This document shows, one piece after another, positions 27,451 to 36,323 of a stretch of DNA of 64,000 nt. The first letter of the stretch is position 1, and the number at the start of each line of letters is the position of its first letter. This stretch comes from Roseburia sp. (lineage in GTDB: Bacteria > Bacillota > Clostridia > Lachnospirales > Lachnospiraceae), in contig JAMPFV010000012.1 of NCBI GenBank assembly GCA_023664265.1, forward strand, positions 1-64,000. Reading direction: 5' to 3'. The notes under the pieces were generated by a model that saw only the letters and a program-made list of their open reading frames with translations, was not told the DNA's origin and did no database searches. The position numbers were made by a program, and so were the translations under genes.

Positions 27451-27649
27451 AGGCTGTCCTTTCAGAGATATGTTTGATACCGAAGCAGCGTTTCCCGATA
27501 CAGATGCGGGAGAAAGCTTTATACTAGTATAGGTGCCGGAATCAGGAATTATTCATAAAAATATTCCTAAAGATATCGGCGACGGCAACGGTTTAAATTG
27601 GTAAAAATTCACAAAAGAAAAATAGTTGTTTGAATTTTTACATTTCGAG

Positions 27650-27677
27650 TGGACAAGCCCTTTTTTTCTGTTATAAT
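27650..27677 (+). promoter_or_regulatory. SigA-type promoter of Tad pilus cluster
   Basis: TGGACA (27650-27655) and TATAAT (27672-27677) are 16 bp apart. The resulting leader of about 100 bases contains a CAGGCGC/GCGCCTG hairpin (about 27688-27714) and a GCCGG/CCGGC hairpin. I could not match it to a c-di-GMP or other riboswitch consensus. The rest of the 27451-27786 gap holds a TATACTAGTATA palindrome and nothing else recognised. Confidence 0.65.
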
Positions 27678-27786
27678 CAAAAAATATCAGGCGCGCACAA
27701 TTCTATTGCGCCTGCATTCAAGCCGGTATCCGGCAAGCTTTCCATAATATTTCCGGAATTATTCACAGGAGAAAGGCAGGTGAAGC

Positions 27787-28290
27787 ATGGAGCTTCTGAC
27801 AGGTGTATTTCTTATAGCCGTTTTTATGGATTTGCGGCGCTACAGGATTCCAAACGCGTGCATCGCGGCGGGAAGTCTGGCGGGGCTTATCCTGACATAC
27901 GAGAGCTGCTCGGCGGCAGGGGTTTTGAGCGCGATATGCAGGGCGGCGGTAATTTTTGCGGCGCTGTATCCGTTTTATCTGATAAAGGGACTTGGTGCCG
28001 GAGACGTCAAGCTGCTGATGATGACGGCCTTTTATCTGCAGGAGGCGCAGCTGTTTTCCTATATACTCGTGACCCTGCTGCTTGCGGGAGGCGCAGCGGC
28101 TGTCAAGCTGGCGTGCGTCAGGGAGAGCAGAGGACGGCTTCTCTATCTGCTGCAATATATAAGGAAAGCGGCTGTCACGGGGATCTTGGATCCCTACGAG
28201 ACGGACAACACGCGGCTGGCAAACGTGATAAGAGTATCCGTCCCCGCGTTTGTGAGCCTGCTGCTTCTGCGTGCGGGGCTTTACGGATGA
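27787..28290 (+). CDS. A24 prepilin peptidase (TadV/CpaA-like)
   Basis: This 167-residue membrane protein has both catalytic Asp motifs of A24 prepilin peptidases: FMDLRRYRIPN near residue 16 and GAGDVKL near residue 78, in a short multi-TM scaffold without the methylase domain. It would cleave the Flp pilin and TadE-type pseudopilin leaders. It is the first gene of the Tad cluster. Confidence 0.85.
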   Translation: MELLTGVFLIAVFMDLRRYRIPNACIAAGSLAGLILTYESCSAAGVLSAICRAAVIFAALYPFYLIKGLGAGDVKLLMMTAFYLQEAQLFSYILVTLLLAGGAAAVKLACVRESRGRLLYLLQYIRKAAVTGILDPYETDNTRLANVIRVSVPAFVSLLLLRAGLYG

Positions 28291-28313
28291 CAGAGAGGAG
28301 TTGCATTTAAAAT

Positions 28314-29324
28314 ATGAAGGAAAGACAATTAGCAATCTGCGATAAGGATGTGGAATATCTGGAGACCCTGCAGTCTTATCTGCTAAAAAAGAAGCCGGCG
28401 GGCTTTGAGATTCTGGTATTCAGCTCGGTCAGTCAGGCGGCTGAGGCGAGCGAGGAGGAGGGCTTTGAGATTCTGTTGGTGGGTGAGAGCACCTATGATG
28501 CGGCTGTCGCGCGGATAAAGGCCCGGAAGATATTTATTCTCCTGGAGAACGGACTGAGCGGCATCCGGGAGCACAGCGCCATCTCAAAATATCAGTCGAT
28601 GAGCGCGCTGATCGCTCAGGTGCTCGACGAGTTCTCACTGGAGGAGGGCGCATCGGGTCTGACAGGGGGACAGGGCAGAAAAGCGCGGCTGATCAGCTTT
28701 TTCTCCCCGGACAGGCACAGCGGGCAGACTGCGGCGGCGCTTTGCGTGAGCGAGCTGCTGGCCGACAGAGGAGAGCGCGTGCTGTATTTGAATCTGGCCG
28801 CTTTCTCGGGCTTTGAGGAGCTGCTGCGGATAAAATACGACGCCGACATAACGGATTTTATGTATTTTGTTCTCAAGCATTCGGACAAGCTTCCATATAA
28901 GCTGGAGAGCATTAAGAGAACGCTCCACGGAGTGGATTATCTGCCGCCCGCGCTGGATTACGCCGATTTGCGGGACATCGCGGAGGAGGACTGGAAACGG
29001 GGCTTGGACATGCTGCTGTGCGGCGGGAATTATACGCGGGTAGTGATTGATTTGACAGAGGTATGTCAGGGCTTTTATCATATCCTCGACAGGAGCGACC
29101 GCGTGTATGTGGTTACAGGACAGGCGTCTGCACGTTCCCGCTCGGCGTTCAATCAATACCACAGTCTGCTGCTCGCAAAGCAGTACGGGAGAATCATTGA
29201 AAAGACGAGAGTTGTCGATTTTCGCAGCGATTGGGAGGCGTGCAGCGCGGATTTGGAGGGGCTGTGCGCGTCGCCAATCGGCGCACACATGAGGAGCATG
29301 GTACAGGAAGATGAACAGGAGTGA
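28314..29324 (+). CDS. TadZ/CpaE-like pilus localisation ATPase
   Basis: This 336-residue protein has a receiver-like N-terminal third and a MinD/ParA-like domain from about residue 120, the TadZ/CpaE arrangement. The P-loop (FSPDRHSGQTA) lacks the usual Lys, as in some TadZ proteins, so ATP hydrolysis is doubtful; a polar-localisation role is likely. It overlaps tadA by 14 bases. Confidence 0.78.
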   Translation: MKERQLAICDKDVEYLETLQSYLLKKKPAGFEILVFSSVSQAAEASEEEGFEILLVGESTYDAAVARIKARKIFILLENGLSGIREHSAISKYQSMSALIAQVLDEFSLEEGASGLTGGQGRKARLISFFSPDRHSGQTAAALCVSELLADRGERVLYLNLAAFSGFEELLRIKYDADITDFMYFVLKHSDKLPYKLESIKRTLHGVDYLPPALDYADLRDIAEEDWKRGLDMLLCGGNYTRVVIDLTEVCQGFYHILDRSDRVYVVTGQASARSRSAFNQYHSLLLAKQYGRIIEKTRVVDFRSDWEACSADLEGLCASPIGAHMRSMVQEDEQE

Positions 29325-30615
29325 ACGCTATGAGCGGTGCCGGTGCGAGATCAGCGCACAGGTGCGGGAAAGAATTGATTTGTCCAGAGAGGTGTCGGAT
29401 GAGGAGATACAGGATATTATAGATGACATGATTGTCAGTTTTGGCAGGCGCAACGCGCTGTCCCTTGCGGAGAGGCAGGAGCTCGGGAAGAGCATCTTCC
29501 ACGCCATCCGGAAAATGGACATTCTGCAGGAGCTTATCGACTCCGACGACATAACGGAGATTATGATAAACGGAACCGAGAGCATCTTTATAGAGAAGGA
29601 GGGCCGCATCCGGCAGTGGGAAAAGCGCTTTGAGACAAGGGAGAAGCTGGAGGACGTTATACAGAAGATTGTGGCAAGGTGCAACAGAAGCGTGAATGAG
29701 GCTTCCCCGATAGCGGATGCGCGGCTGGAGAACGGGGCGCGCGTGAATATCGTGCTCGCGCCGGTGGCACTGAACGGCCCGATTGTGACCATTCGGAGAT
29801 TTCGGGACACGCCGATTTCCATGGAGGATCTGTTGGCCTTTGGCTCCGTCAGCAGGGAGGCGGCAGCCGATTTGGAAAAGCTTGTCGTCGCGGGCTACAA
29901 CATTTTCATAAGCGGCGGAACCGGTTCCGGGAAAACCACCTTTCTGAATGCATTATCGCAGTATATTCCCCCAAAGGAAAGAGTCATTACAATCGAGGAT
30001 TCGGCGGAGCTGCAGCTGCAGGGGATTCCCAATCTGGTGCGGCTCGAGACCCGCAGCGCGACCGCAGAGGGAACGAGGGAGATCAGTATGCGGGATCTGA
30101 TTCGCTCCTCTCTCCGCATGAGGCCGGACAGAATTGTCGTCGGCGAGGTGCGCGGAGGCGAGGCGATAGACATGCTTCAGGCGCTCAATACGGGCCATGA
30201 CGGCTCCCTGAGCACCGGACATGCCAATTCCGCAAGGGACATGCTGACGCGTCTGGAGACGATGACCCTGATGGGGATGGAGCTGCCGCTCCCGGCGGTG
30301 AGAAGACAGATAGCGGCGGGCGTGGATATTATCGTGCATCTGGGAAGGCTGCGCGATAAGTCGCGGCGGGTGTTGGAAATCACCGAGGTGACAGGATATA
30401 AGGGGGAGGAGATTACGACCCGCCCGCTGTACCGGTTCGTGGAGAGGGGAGAAGAGAACGGAAGACTTCTCGGCGAGCTGCAATACAGGAATCCGCTGAC
30501 GCACACGGACAAGCTCTCGGCAGCAGGGCTTACATGGAGAGAGGAGGTGACGGCGCTTGAAGCAGAGGAGCAGAGTACCGCCCGCAACGGATTACAGCGT
30601 GTATGTGTTCAATAG
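29311..30615 (+). CDS. tadA: TadA/CpaF pilus assembly ATPase
   Basis: This 434-residue secretion ATPase has Walker A GGTGSGKTT, Asp box TIEDSAEL, Walker B with RPDRIVVGEVRGGEA and the His box STGHANSA. It powers Flp pilus extension and retraction. Length and motif order match CpaF. Adjacent TadB and TadC supply the membrane platform. Confidence 0.95.
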   Translation: MNRSERYERCRCEISAQVRERIDLSREVSDEEIQDIIDDMIVSFGRRNALSLAERQELGKSIFHAIRKMDILQELIDSDDITEIMINGTESIFIEKEGRIRQWEKRFETREKLEDVIQKIVARCNRSVNEASPIADARLENGARVNIVLAPVALNGPIVTIRRFRDTPISMEDLLAFGSVSREAAADLEKLVVAGYNIFISGGTGSGKTTFLNALSQYIPPKERVITIEDSAELQLQGIPNLVRLETRSATAEGTREISMRDLIRSSLRMRPDRIVVGEVRGGEAIDMLQALNTGHDGSLSTGHANSARDMLTRLETMTLMGMELPLPAVRRQIAAGVDIIVHLGRLRDKSRRVLEITEVTGYKGEEITTRPLYRFVERGEENGRLLGELQYRNPLTHTDKLSAAGLTWREEVTALEAEEQSTARNGLQRVCVQ

Positions 30616-31324
30616 AAGAGAGCTGGCGGTTCAGATGATTCTTCAGATGCTTTTTACGGGAATGACGGCATATCTGTTTTACGACAGCGCCCTTGCGTGG
30701 CTTCTGCTGATGCTCTTGTCGGTATTTGCCCTGAAAAAGAAAAGAGCGGCGCTGTGCAGACAGCGAAAGCGGCGGCTGGAGAGCGAATTCAGAGAGGTGA
30801 TTTTAAGCGTCTCGTCCAATCTGCAGGCCGGCTACAGCGTGGAAAACGCTTTTCGGGAGGCCGTCGGGGATATCGCGCTGCTGTACGGAAGAACGTCGCT
30901 GATGGCGGGGGAGCTGCGGCTGCTGATTCGGCGGCTGGACAACAATGAGCAGCTCGAGGATATTCTGATGAATCTGGCGGCGCGCAGCGGCGTCAGGGAT
31001 ATCGGCGACTTTGCGGATGTCTTCCAAATCGCGAAGAGAAGCGGCGGAGAGCTGCGGACCGTCATCGCGAACACGGCGCAGATAATCAGCGGCAAGCAGG
31101 AGGTACGGCGCGAAATACAGACCGTGATGAGTGAGAAGAAGCTGGAGCTGACGATTATGCGGTATATCCCGTTTTTTATCATATTTTATATCTCCATCAC
31201 GTCAAAGGGATATTTTGAGAGCCTTTACCACAACCTGTTCGGGTGGATGGCCATGACGGTCGCACTGGGAATCTACGCGGCGGCGTGTCGGATGTCCGAT
31301 AAGATAACGGATATTGAGGTATAA
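30557..31324 (+). CDS. tadB: TadB-like pilus platform protein
   Basis: This 255-residue protein has two N-terminal TM helices, a cytoplasmic type II secretion F domain (SVSSNLQAGYSVENAF, then the GGELRTVI segment) and C-terminal TM helices. It starts at TTG 30557, eight bases after a strong GAGGAGGT and inside tadA (59-base overlap), so translation is coupled. Confidence 0.88.
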   Translation: MKQRSRVPPATDYSVYVFNRRELAVQMILQMLFTGMTAYLFYDSALAWLLLMLLSVFALKKKRAALCRQRKRRLESEFREVILSVSSNLQAGYSVENAFREAVGDIALLYGRTSLMAGELRLLIRRLDNNEQLEDILMNLAARSGVRDIGDFADVFQIAKRSGGELRTVIANTAQIISGKQEVRREIQTVMSEKKLELTIMRYIPFFIIFYISITSKGYFESLYHNLFGWMAMTVALGIYAAACRMSDKITDIEV

Positions 31325-31354
31325 AGTCCTTGAGCCATGAAGGGAGGTGATAAG

Positions 31355-32701
31355 ATGGGCGACAGGCCGGCACGATGGCTGTACGACATGCTGGAGAGGC
31401 TGTCGGGAAAGCCCAACGGACTTCTGCACAATATGGCGGTATACCGGGACCTGCAGACGCTGGAGCCGGAGGGCAATACAAGAGAGCGGCAGAAAGAGTA
31501 TGTAGTGAAAAAGCTCTCTCTCTGCGGTGCGGTTCTGCTGGGCGGTATTCTGCTGTCCCTGGTCGTATGGATGAAGGAAGGGCCGGAGGCGCGGATTGCG
31601 GATAACCGGCTGACGCGCAATGCCTACGGGGAGGGCTCGAGGAGCGTGACCTTGGTGGCAAGCGACGCGGAGGAATCCGTCGAGCTTGTGCTGGAGCTGG
31701 AGGAAAAGGCGTACACGCGGCAGGAGCTGGAGGACCACATGGAAACATTTCTTCCGCTTCTTGAGGAATGCGTGCTCGGACAGAACGAGAGCTTTGACAG
31801 GATCGAGTATGATCTAAATCCGGTTGACGGTATCAGCGGGTATCCCTTTGCCGTGGAATGGCTGACGGACGAGGAGTACATAGACTGTGACGGAGGACTC
31901 GTGCAGGATACGCTGGAAAACCCGAAAATCGTGGAGCTTACGGCTCAAATCAGTTGTGGGGAGTTCCGAGTCTCGCATGTGATTCCCTGCTATGTACACA
32001 CAAAGGCGCTGCAGCCGGAAAAGGCGGAGCTGCTTGCGCGTCAGCTGAACGCCGCAGAGCAGGAGAGCAGACAGGAGGAATTTGTGACACTTCCGTCAGA
32101 AATGAACGGACAACCCCTTTCCTGGAGCGCTAAGCGGAGCCATAACGGCTTGCTGCTGCTTGTGGGAACACTGATACTGACCGTTCTCCTGTATTTTGGA
32201 AGGGACCGGGATTTGCATAAGCAGGTGGAGGATCGGGAAGCGCAGATGCGTCTCGACTATCCGGAGCTGGTAAGCGCACTGGCCTTGCTGATCGGCGCGG
32301 GAATGACCGTGGCGGGTGCGTGGAGGAAGGTCGCGGCAGACTATCTGGCAAGGAAAAAGATGACAAAGGAAAAGCGTTATGCCTATGAGGAAATGCTGCT
32401 GATGCTTCACGAGATGGACAACGGCGAGTCACAGGCGAAGGCCTATGAGTATTTCGGAAGGCGGTGCCGCAGCGCGAGCTACAACCGGCTTGCGGCCATG
32501 CTGTCGCAGAATGTCAGAAAGGGCAGCGCGAATCTTGCGGCGCTTTTGCGAGAGGAGGCGGAACGCTCCTTTGAGGAGCGCAAGCACGCGGCGAGAACGC
32601 TCGGGGAGAAGGCAGGCACAAAGCTGCTTGCGCCCATGATGCTGATGCTGTGTATGATTATGATAATCATTATGATACCCGCATTTACAGGGTACTTTTA
32701 A
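31355..32701 (+). CDS. tadC: TadC-like platform protein with inserted outer domain
   Basis: This 448-residue protein starts at ATG 31355 after GGAGGT. The C-terminal 170 residues are a GspF/TadC-type domain (LVSALALLIGAGMTV, then a MLHEMDNGE segment and a final TM helix). Unlike common TadC proteins of about 300 residues, it has an N-terminal TM at about residues 40-60, an extracytoplasmic stretch of about 180 residues rich in Glu and Val, then a TM at about 250-270. The extra outer domain is shared by some clostridial Tad clusters; its role is unknown. Confidence 0.8.
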   Translation: MGDRPARWLYDMLERLSGKPNGLLHNMAVYRDLQTLEPEGNTRERQKEYVVKKLSLCGAVLLGGILLSLVVWMKEGPEARIADNRLTRNAYGEGSRSVTLVASDAEESVELVLELEEKAYTRQELEDHMETFLPLLEECVLGQNESFDRIEYDLNPVDGISGYPFAVEWLTDEEYIDCDGGLVQDTLENPKIVELTAQISCGEFRVSHVIPCYVHTKALQPEKAELLARQLNAAEQESRQEEFVTLPSEMNGQPLSWSAKRSHNGLLLLVGTLILTVLLYFGRDRDLHKQVEDREAQMRLDYPELVSALALLIGAGMTVAGAWRKVAADYLARKKMTKEKRYAYEEMLLMLHEMDNGESQAKAYEYFGRRCRSASYNRLAAMLSQNVRKGSANLAALLREEAERSFEERKHAARTLGEKAGTKLLAPMMLMLCMIMIIIMIPAFTGYF

Positions 32702-32734
32702 ATTATTTTTATTGAATAAAAGAGAGGAGAATTT

Positions 32735-32902
32735 ATGAGAAATTTAAAGAGCTTTATAAGAGAAGAGGACGGAATGGGAACAGTGGAGATTATCCTGATA
32801 ATTGTGGTTTTGATTGCGTTGGTCGCAGTATTTAAGAAGCAGATTACCTCCGTCGTAAATACCGTATTAAAGAAAGTTACTACGAATGCAAACGCGATTT
32901 AG
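32735..32902 (+). CDS. flp: Flp-type pilin
   Basis: This 55-residue protein has GAGAGGAG before ATG 32735. It shows a type IVb prepilin leader: charged RNLKSFIREEDG, cleavage expected after Gly13, then MGTVE placing Glu at +5, followed by the hydrophobic helix IILIIVVLIALVAVF and a short polar tail. It is the major Tad pilus subunit, processed by the A24 peptidases encoded nearby. Its end overlaps the next gene by 17 bases. Confidence 0.93.
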   Translation: MRNLKSFIREEDGMGTVEIILIIVVLIALVAVFKKQITSVVNTVLKKVTTNANAI

Positions 32903-34355
32903 GGAGACGGAGGACGCGTATCTCACCGTATATCTGTCCCTCGTGTTTGCAATTGTCCTGTCACTGCTGCTGGCCCTGATACAGGGCGCGGCGGCGGGCG
33001 CCGCAAGGGCGCAGGCGGATTTGATAGCGGATTTGGGAATGGACTCCGTGTTTGCGGAATACAACAGAGAGGTGCTCGGACAATACGAATTGTTCTTTAT
33101 TGATACCTCCTATGGGACAGGGTACGGCGGTGTGGGAAGGCTGGAAAGCCGCTTAAAGGCGTATATGGAGCAGAATATGGATCCTGATAAAAGCCTGAGC
33201 ATGGCCGGGGCGACGACGCTTTTGAAGCTGAATGCTCCTTATCTGGAGATTGAGGAGGTCTCCTATGCGAGCGATGAGAACGGCGCCGTATGGAAGGCGC
33301 AGGCCATTGCGTATATGAAAGCCGCTTACGGGGGCGATTTGATTTCCACGGTAAAGGAACATCTGGACATTGTGGAGGGAAACGCGCTGAATATGAAGGA
33401 TGTGGCTGCAGAGACCCTGCAGCAGAGGGAGGCGTTGGAGGAGGCGCTTGCGGCGCATGAAATCACGGAGTACAACGGCGAGAGCGAGGAGGGCTTCTCT
33501 TACGCGGGTCTGTCGGAGACGGCGGATTCGCTTCTGGGAGACGGAATGCTCTGCCTGGTGCTTCCAAGGGGAGTCTCCGTGTCGGGGACAGTGATTGACA
33601 AAAGCGAATATCTCTCCGAGCGAATGCGTTCCGGAAAAGTGAATCGCGGCTGCGGCCTGCGGAATACAAATCCGTCAGAAGACGGATTTGTGGACGAGCT
33701 GATTTACGGTGAGTATCTGATGAAAGTGTGCGGGAATTACGCGAAGGTCAAGGAGGGAGGGCTTCTTGCCTATCAAATCGAGTATATTCTGTACGGAAAC
33801 AACAGCGACGCGGCGAATCTGCGCGCGAGCGCATTGTCACTCTTCTCGCTGAGAAGCGCGGCGAATCTGATATATCTCTACAGCGACAGCGCAAAGAGAA
33901 AACAGGTACGGACAGTCGCGGCCGTCATCTGCACGCTGCTGATGGTTCCGGAGCTCTCCGATGTACTGGCCTTTGTGATAATGGGGGTCTGGGCGCTTGC
34001 GGAGGCCGCGGGGGATGTGCGGACACTGCTGGATGGCGGAAGGGTACCGCTGCTCAAGCGCAGCGGGGATTGGAATTCGGAGCTCTCCGGAATCTTTGGA
34101 GATTTGTTTGTGAGCGGCGGGGGAAAAGAGGAGGGACTGTTGTACAGTGATTACCTCCGAATCTTTCTCGCGCTGATGAACCGAAAGGACAAGGCGCTCC
34201 GAAGCCTTGATATTGTGGAGATGGATATTCGGCAGACGGCGGGAAACGAACATTTCCGGATAGACCGATGCGTGGACTATATGCAGGCGGGCTTCGGCTT
34301 TTCGGATGCGTGGGGACATGAATTCGTCTTCCACAGGAGAATGTGCTATGAATGA
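32886..34355 (+). CDS. DUF5702-like Tad-associated protein
   Basis: This 489-residue protein has one N-terminal TM (about residues 12-35, LSLVFAIVLSLLLALIQG), a long extracytoplasmic region with IDTSYGTG and LEIEEVSYASDE segments, two hydrophobic stretches near 340-375 and a short tail. It matches DUF5702 proteins found beside TadE/TadF in Lachnospiraceae, probably pseudopilin-like envelope components. It overlaps the pilin gene, implying coupled translation. Confidence 0.75.
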   Translation: MQTRFRETEDAYLTVYLSLVFAIVLSLLLALIQGAAAGAARAQADLIADLGMDSVFAEYNREVLGQYELFFIDTSYGTGYGGVGRLESRLKAYMEQNMDPDKSLSMAGATTLLKLNAPYLEIEEVSYASDENGAVWKAQAIAYMKAAYGGDLISTVKEHLDIVEGNALNMKDVAAETLQQREALEEALAAHEITEYNGESEEGFSYAGLSETADSLLGDGMLCLVLPRGVSVSGTVIDKSEYLSERMRSGKVNRGCGLRNTNPSEDGFVDELIYGEYLMKVCGNYAKVKEGGLLAYQIEYILYGNNSDAANLRASALSLFSLRSAANLIYLYSDSAKRKQVRTVAAVICTLLMVPELSDVLAFVIMGVWALAEAAGDVRTLLDGGRVPLLKRSGDWNSELSGIFGDLFVSGGGKEEGLLYSDYLRIFLALMNRKDKALRSLDIVEMDIRQTAGNEHFRIDRCVDYMQAGFGFSDAWGHEFVFHRRMCYE

Positions 34356-34383
34356 CGATAATTATCAGCGGGGAGGTGGGAGG

Positions 34384-35274
34384 ATGTTCTTTTTCGTGTG
34401 GCACGGACGGTTCTTAAAATTACATGGGAAGGGAGGCGCTGTGGGAAATTCTGAGAGTTTGCGGTTTTCACCGTGCCGCAGGGAGAGAATATCCTCCTGC
34501 CTCCCCGCGAGCATGACGGTGGAGGCGGCGTTTGTGCTTCCCCTTTTCCTGTTCGCGTTCCTGAATCTCATATCCATTCTTGAATTATACCGTCTGCAAA
34601 GCAATATGAGCGCGGCAATGCACGCCGCGGCGAAGGAGATGGCGGTGTACGGATATGAGTATAAGGCGCTCTCGGGCGGGGATGCGGGAACCTTGGAATC
34701 GCTGGGAATCACATACCTGTACGCGGCTAATCGGGTAGAATCCGCGCTGGGAAGCGCGTACTTGAACGGATCGCCGATGTCCGGCGGGATAAGTTGGACA
34801 CGGTCGCGGGTGATGAAGGAGGAGGAGTGCATAGATTTGGTTGCGGTGTACAGGGTGGCGCCGTTTTTCGCGGCGCCGGGCTATGACGCCCGATACCTGT
34901 ATAACCGCATTCGGACGCGTGCATGGACAGGCTATGACAATGCAGGAGCCGCGGCGGACGGCATGGACGGGGAGGAGCTTGTCTATATCACGCCGGAGGG
35001 CACGGTCTATCACCGCTCTCGGGGATGCACCTACCTTCGACTGTCCATTGTCGCGGTGGACATCGCATCGCTGGAGACCATGCGCAGCGATAACGGGGAG
35101 ATTTATTATCCCTGTGAGGGGTGCGGAGCGGACTGCGGCAGTACGGTGTTTGTGACGAGCTATGGGAACCGGTATCACTCGACGCTGCAATGCGGCGGCA
35201 TTAAGAGAACGGTGCTCGAGGTCAGAATTTCCGAGGCAGGCGGCCGAGGGGCGTGCTCAAGGTGCGCGAGGTAA
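34384..35274 (+). CDS. TadE-like protein with two His/Cys repeats
   Basis: A TadE-like leader (SMTVEAAFVLPLFLFAFLNL) is followed by an extracytoplasmic region. The last 95 residues contain two copies of a His/Cys motif: VYITPEGTVYHRSRGCTYL closing with YPCEGCG, and VFVTSYGNRYHSTLQCGG closing with CSRC. Each looks like a small metal-binding or disulfide knuckle. Three starts have good ribosome sites in the same frame (34348, 34384, 34441); I report the middle one. The protein probably acts as a minor pilin or assembly factor. Confidence 0.75.
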   Translation: MFFFVWHGRFLKLHGKGGAVGNSESLRFSPCRRERISSCLPASMTVEAAFVLPLFLFAFLNLISILELYRLQSNMSAAMHAAAKEMAVYGYEYKALSGGDAGTLESLGITYLYAANRVESALGSAYLNGSPMSGGISWTRSRVMKEEECIDLVAVYRVAPFFAAPGYDARYLYNRIRTRAWTGYDNAGAAADGMDGEELVYITPEGTVYHRSRGCTYLRLSIVAVDIASLETMRSDNGEIYYPCEGCGADCGSTVFVTSYGNRYHSTLQCGGIKRTVLEVRISEAGGRGACSRCAR

Positions 35275-35327
35275 GGGTGCGCGACGGGAGAGCAGGAGAG
35301 ACAAAACGGAAATAATTGGAGGATAAG

Positions 35328-35780
35328 ATGATTTATATAGGAGCGCTGTTTATTGTGGGCGGAATGCTTTTTGCGGCGGGAATAACGGATTTGAGGAGCA
35401 GGACGGTGAGCCGCGGATTTTTGCTGGCGTTGGCGGTTCCATGCATAATGGGGTTGGCTTCCCGGGGCGTCGGCGGTCTGACGGACGCGGCGGGCGGCTT
35501 TGGGATCGGCCTGTGTGCGATAGGGCTTTCCGTGATGAGCCGTGAACAAATCGGACGCGGCGACGGAATCGTGATCGCATGGGTGGGACTGCTGTTGGGA
35601 TTTCAGGGATGTCTGGTCGTGGTGTGCGTTGCGTCATTGATCATGGCGTTTGCGTCAATCGTTATTCTCCTTTTGAGAAGGGGGAATCGGAGCACCAGAC
35701 TGGCATTTCTCCCGGCGCTTTTTGCGGGGTATCTGATATATCTGGGAGGAGGCCTGTTTGGAGGGATTGTGTTTGTGTAG
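35328..35780 (+). CDS. Second A24-type prepilin peptidase
   Basis: This 150-residue membrane protein starts at ATG 35328, five bases after GGAGG. It has the two A24 Asp motifs: GITDLRSRTV near residue 21 and GRGDGIV near residue 80. It is shorter than classical PilD, like CpaA/TadV. Presence of two peptidases in one cluster suggests they process different substrates (Flp versus TadE-type). Confidence 0.8.
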   Translation: MIYIGALFIVGGMLFAAGITDLRSRTVSRGFLLALAVPCIMGLASRGVGGLTDAAGGFGIGLCAIGLSVMSREQIGRGDGIVIAWVGLLLGFQGCLVVVCVASLIMAFASIVILLLRRGNRSTRLAFLPALFAGYLIYLGGGLFGGIVFV

Positions 35781-36252
35781 CCGCGGAGAGGCGCGCGGGA
35801 TAAGAGGAAAACGGGCGGCAGCGTACCTTACGGTGGAGGCGGCGCTGCTGCTCCCGATGGCGCTGTTGTTTATCGTATTGATGATTTTTCTGGCCTTTTA
35901 CAGCTACGACAGATGCATTCTGGAGCAGAGCGCCTATGAGGCCGCGCTTCGCGGGACGGGCAGCGGCATTGACAGCGCAGAGGCGGCCTATGACGCGTCA
36001 GCGGAGGCGGCCATGCAGCTTGTGAGGGACAGGCTCTTTGCGGTGCGGGAGGTGGAATATCAGGTATCCGTTACCCCGGATGCGGTTATCGTCACCTATC
36101 GCTGTGAGGTAAATGTACCGCTTATCGCGTGGCTTGGCAAATATGTCGAGGCGCTTGATTTTTCCTTTGAGGCACATGGGGAGGCGCGAAGAATCCGGCC
36201 TGTGAGGACGATACGCGGGTGCAGGATCATCAACGGGCTGATACCGGAGTGA
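35773..36252 (+). CDS. TadE-like minor pilin
   Basis: This 159-residue protein starts at TTG 35773, seven bases after GGAGGG, overlapping the peptidase end. It has a short basic N terminus, the TadE signature YLTVEAALLLPMALLFIVLM, and a small extracytoplasmic domain with EYQVSVTPDAVIVTYRCEV. Probable minor pseudopilin of the Tad apparatus. Confidence 0.78.
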   Translation: MCSRGEARGIRGKRAAAYLTVEAALLLPMALLFIVLMIFLAFYSYDRCILEQSAYEAALRGTGSGIDSAEAAYDASAEAAMQLVRDRLFAVREVEYQVSVTPDAVIVTYRCEVNVPLIAWLGKYVEALDFSFEAHGEARRIRPVRTIRGCRIINGLIPE

Positions 36253-36323
36253 GCGATGAGGAGCGGAAGAATCAATTGCCGGAAAACGGCGGAAGAGTAT
36301 AAGGGGAAAGGACAGGAAAGCGT

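Noticed and set aside
27684..27786. c-di-GMP riboswitch in the Tad cluster leader
   Set aside because: Hairpins are present but the conserved aptamer bases of GEMM-I or GEMM-II are not.
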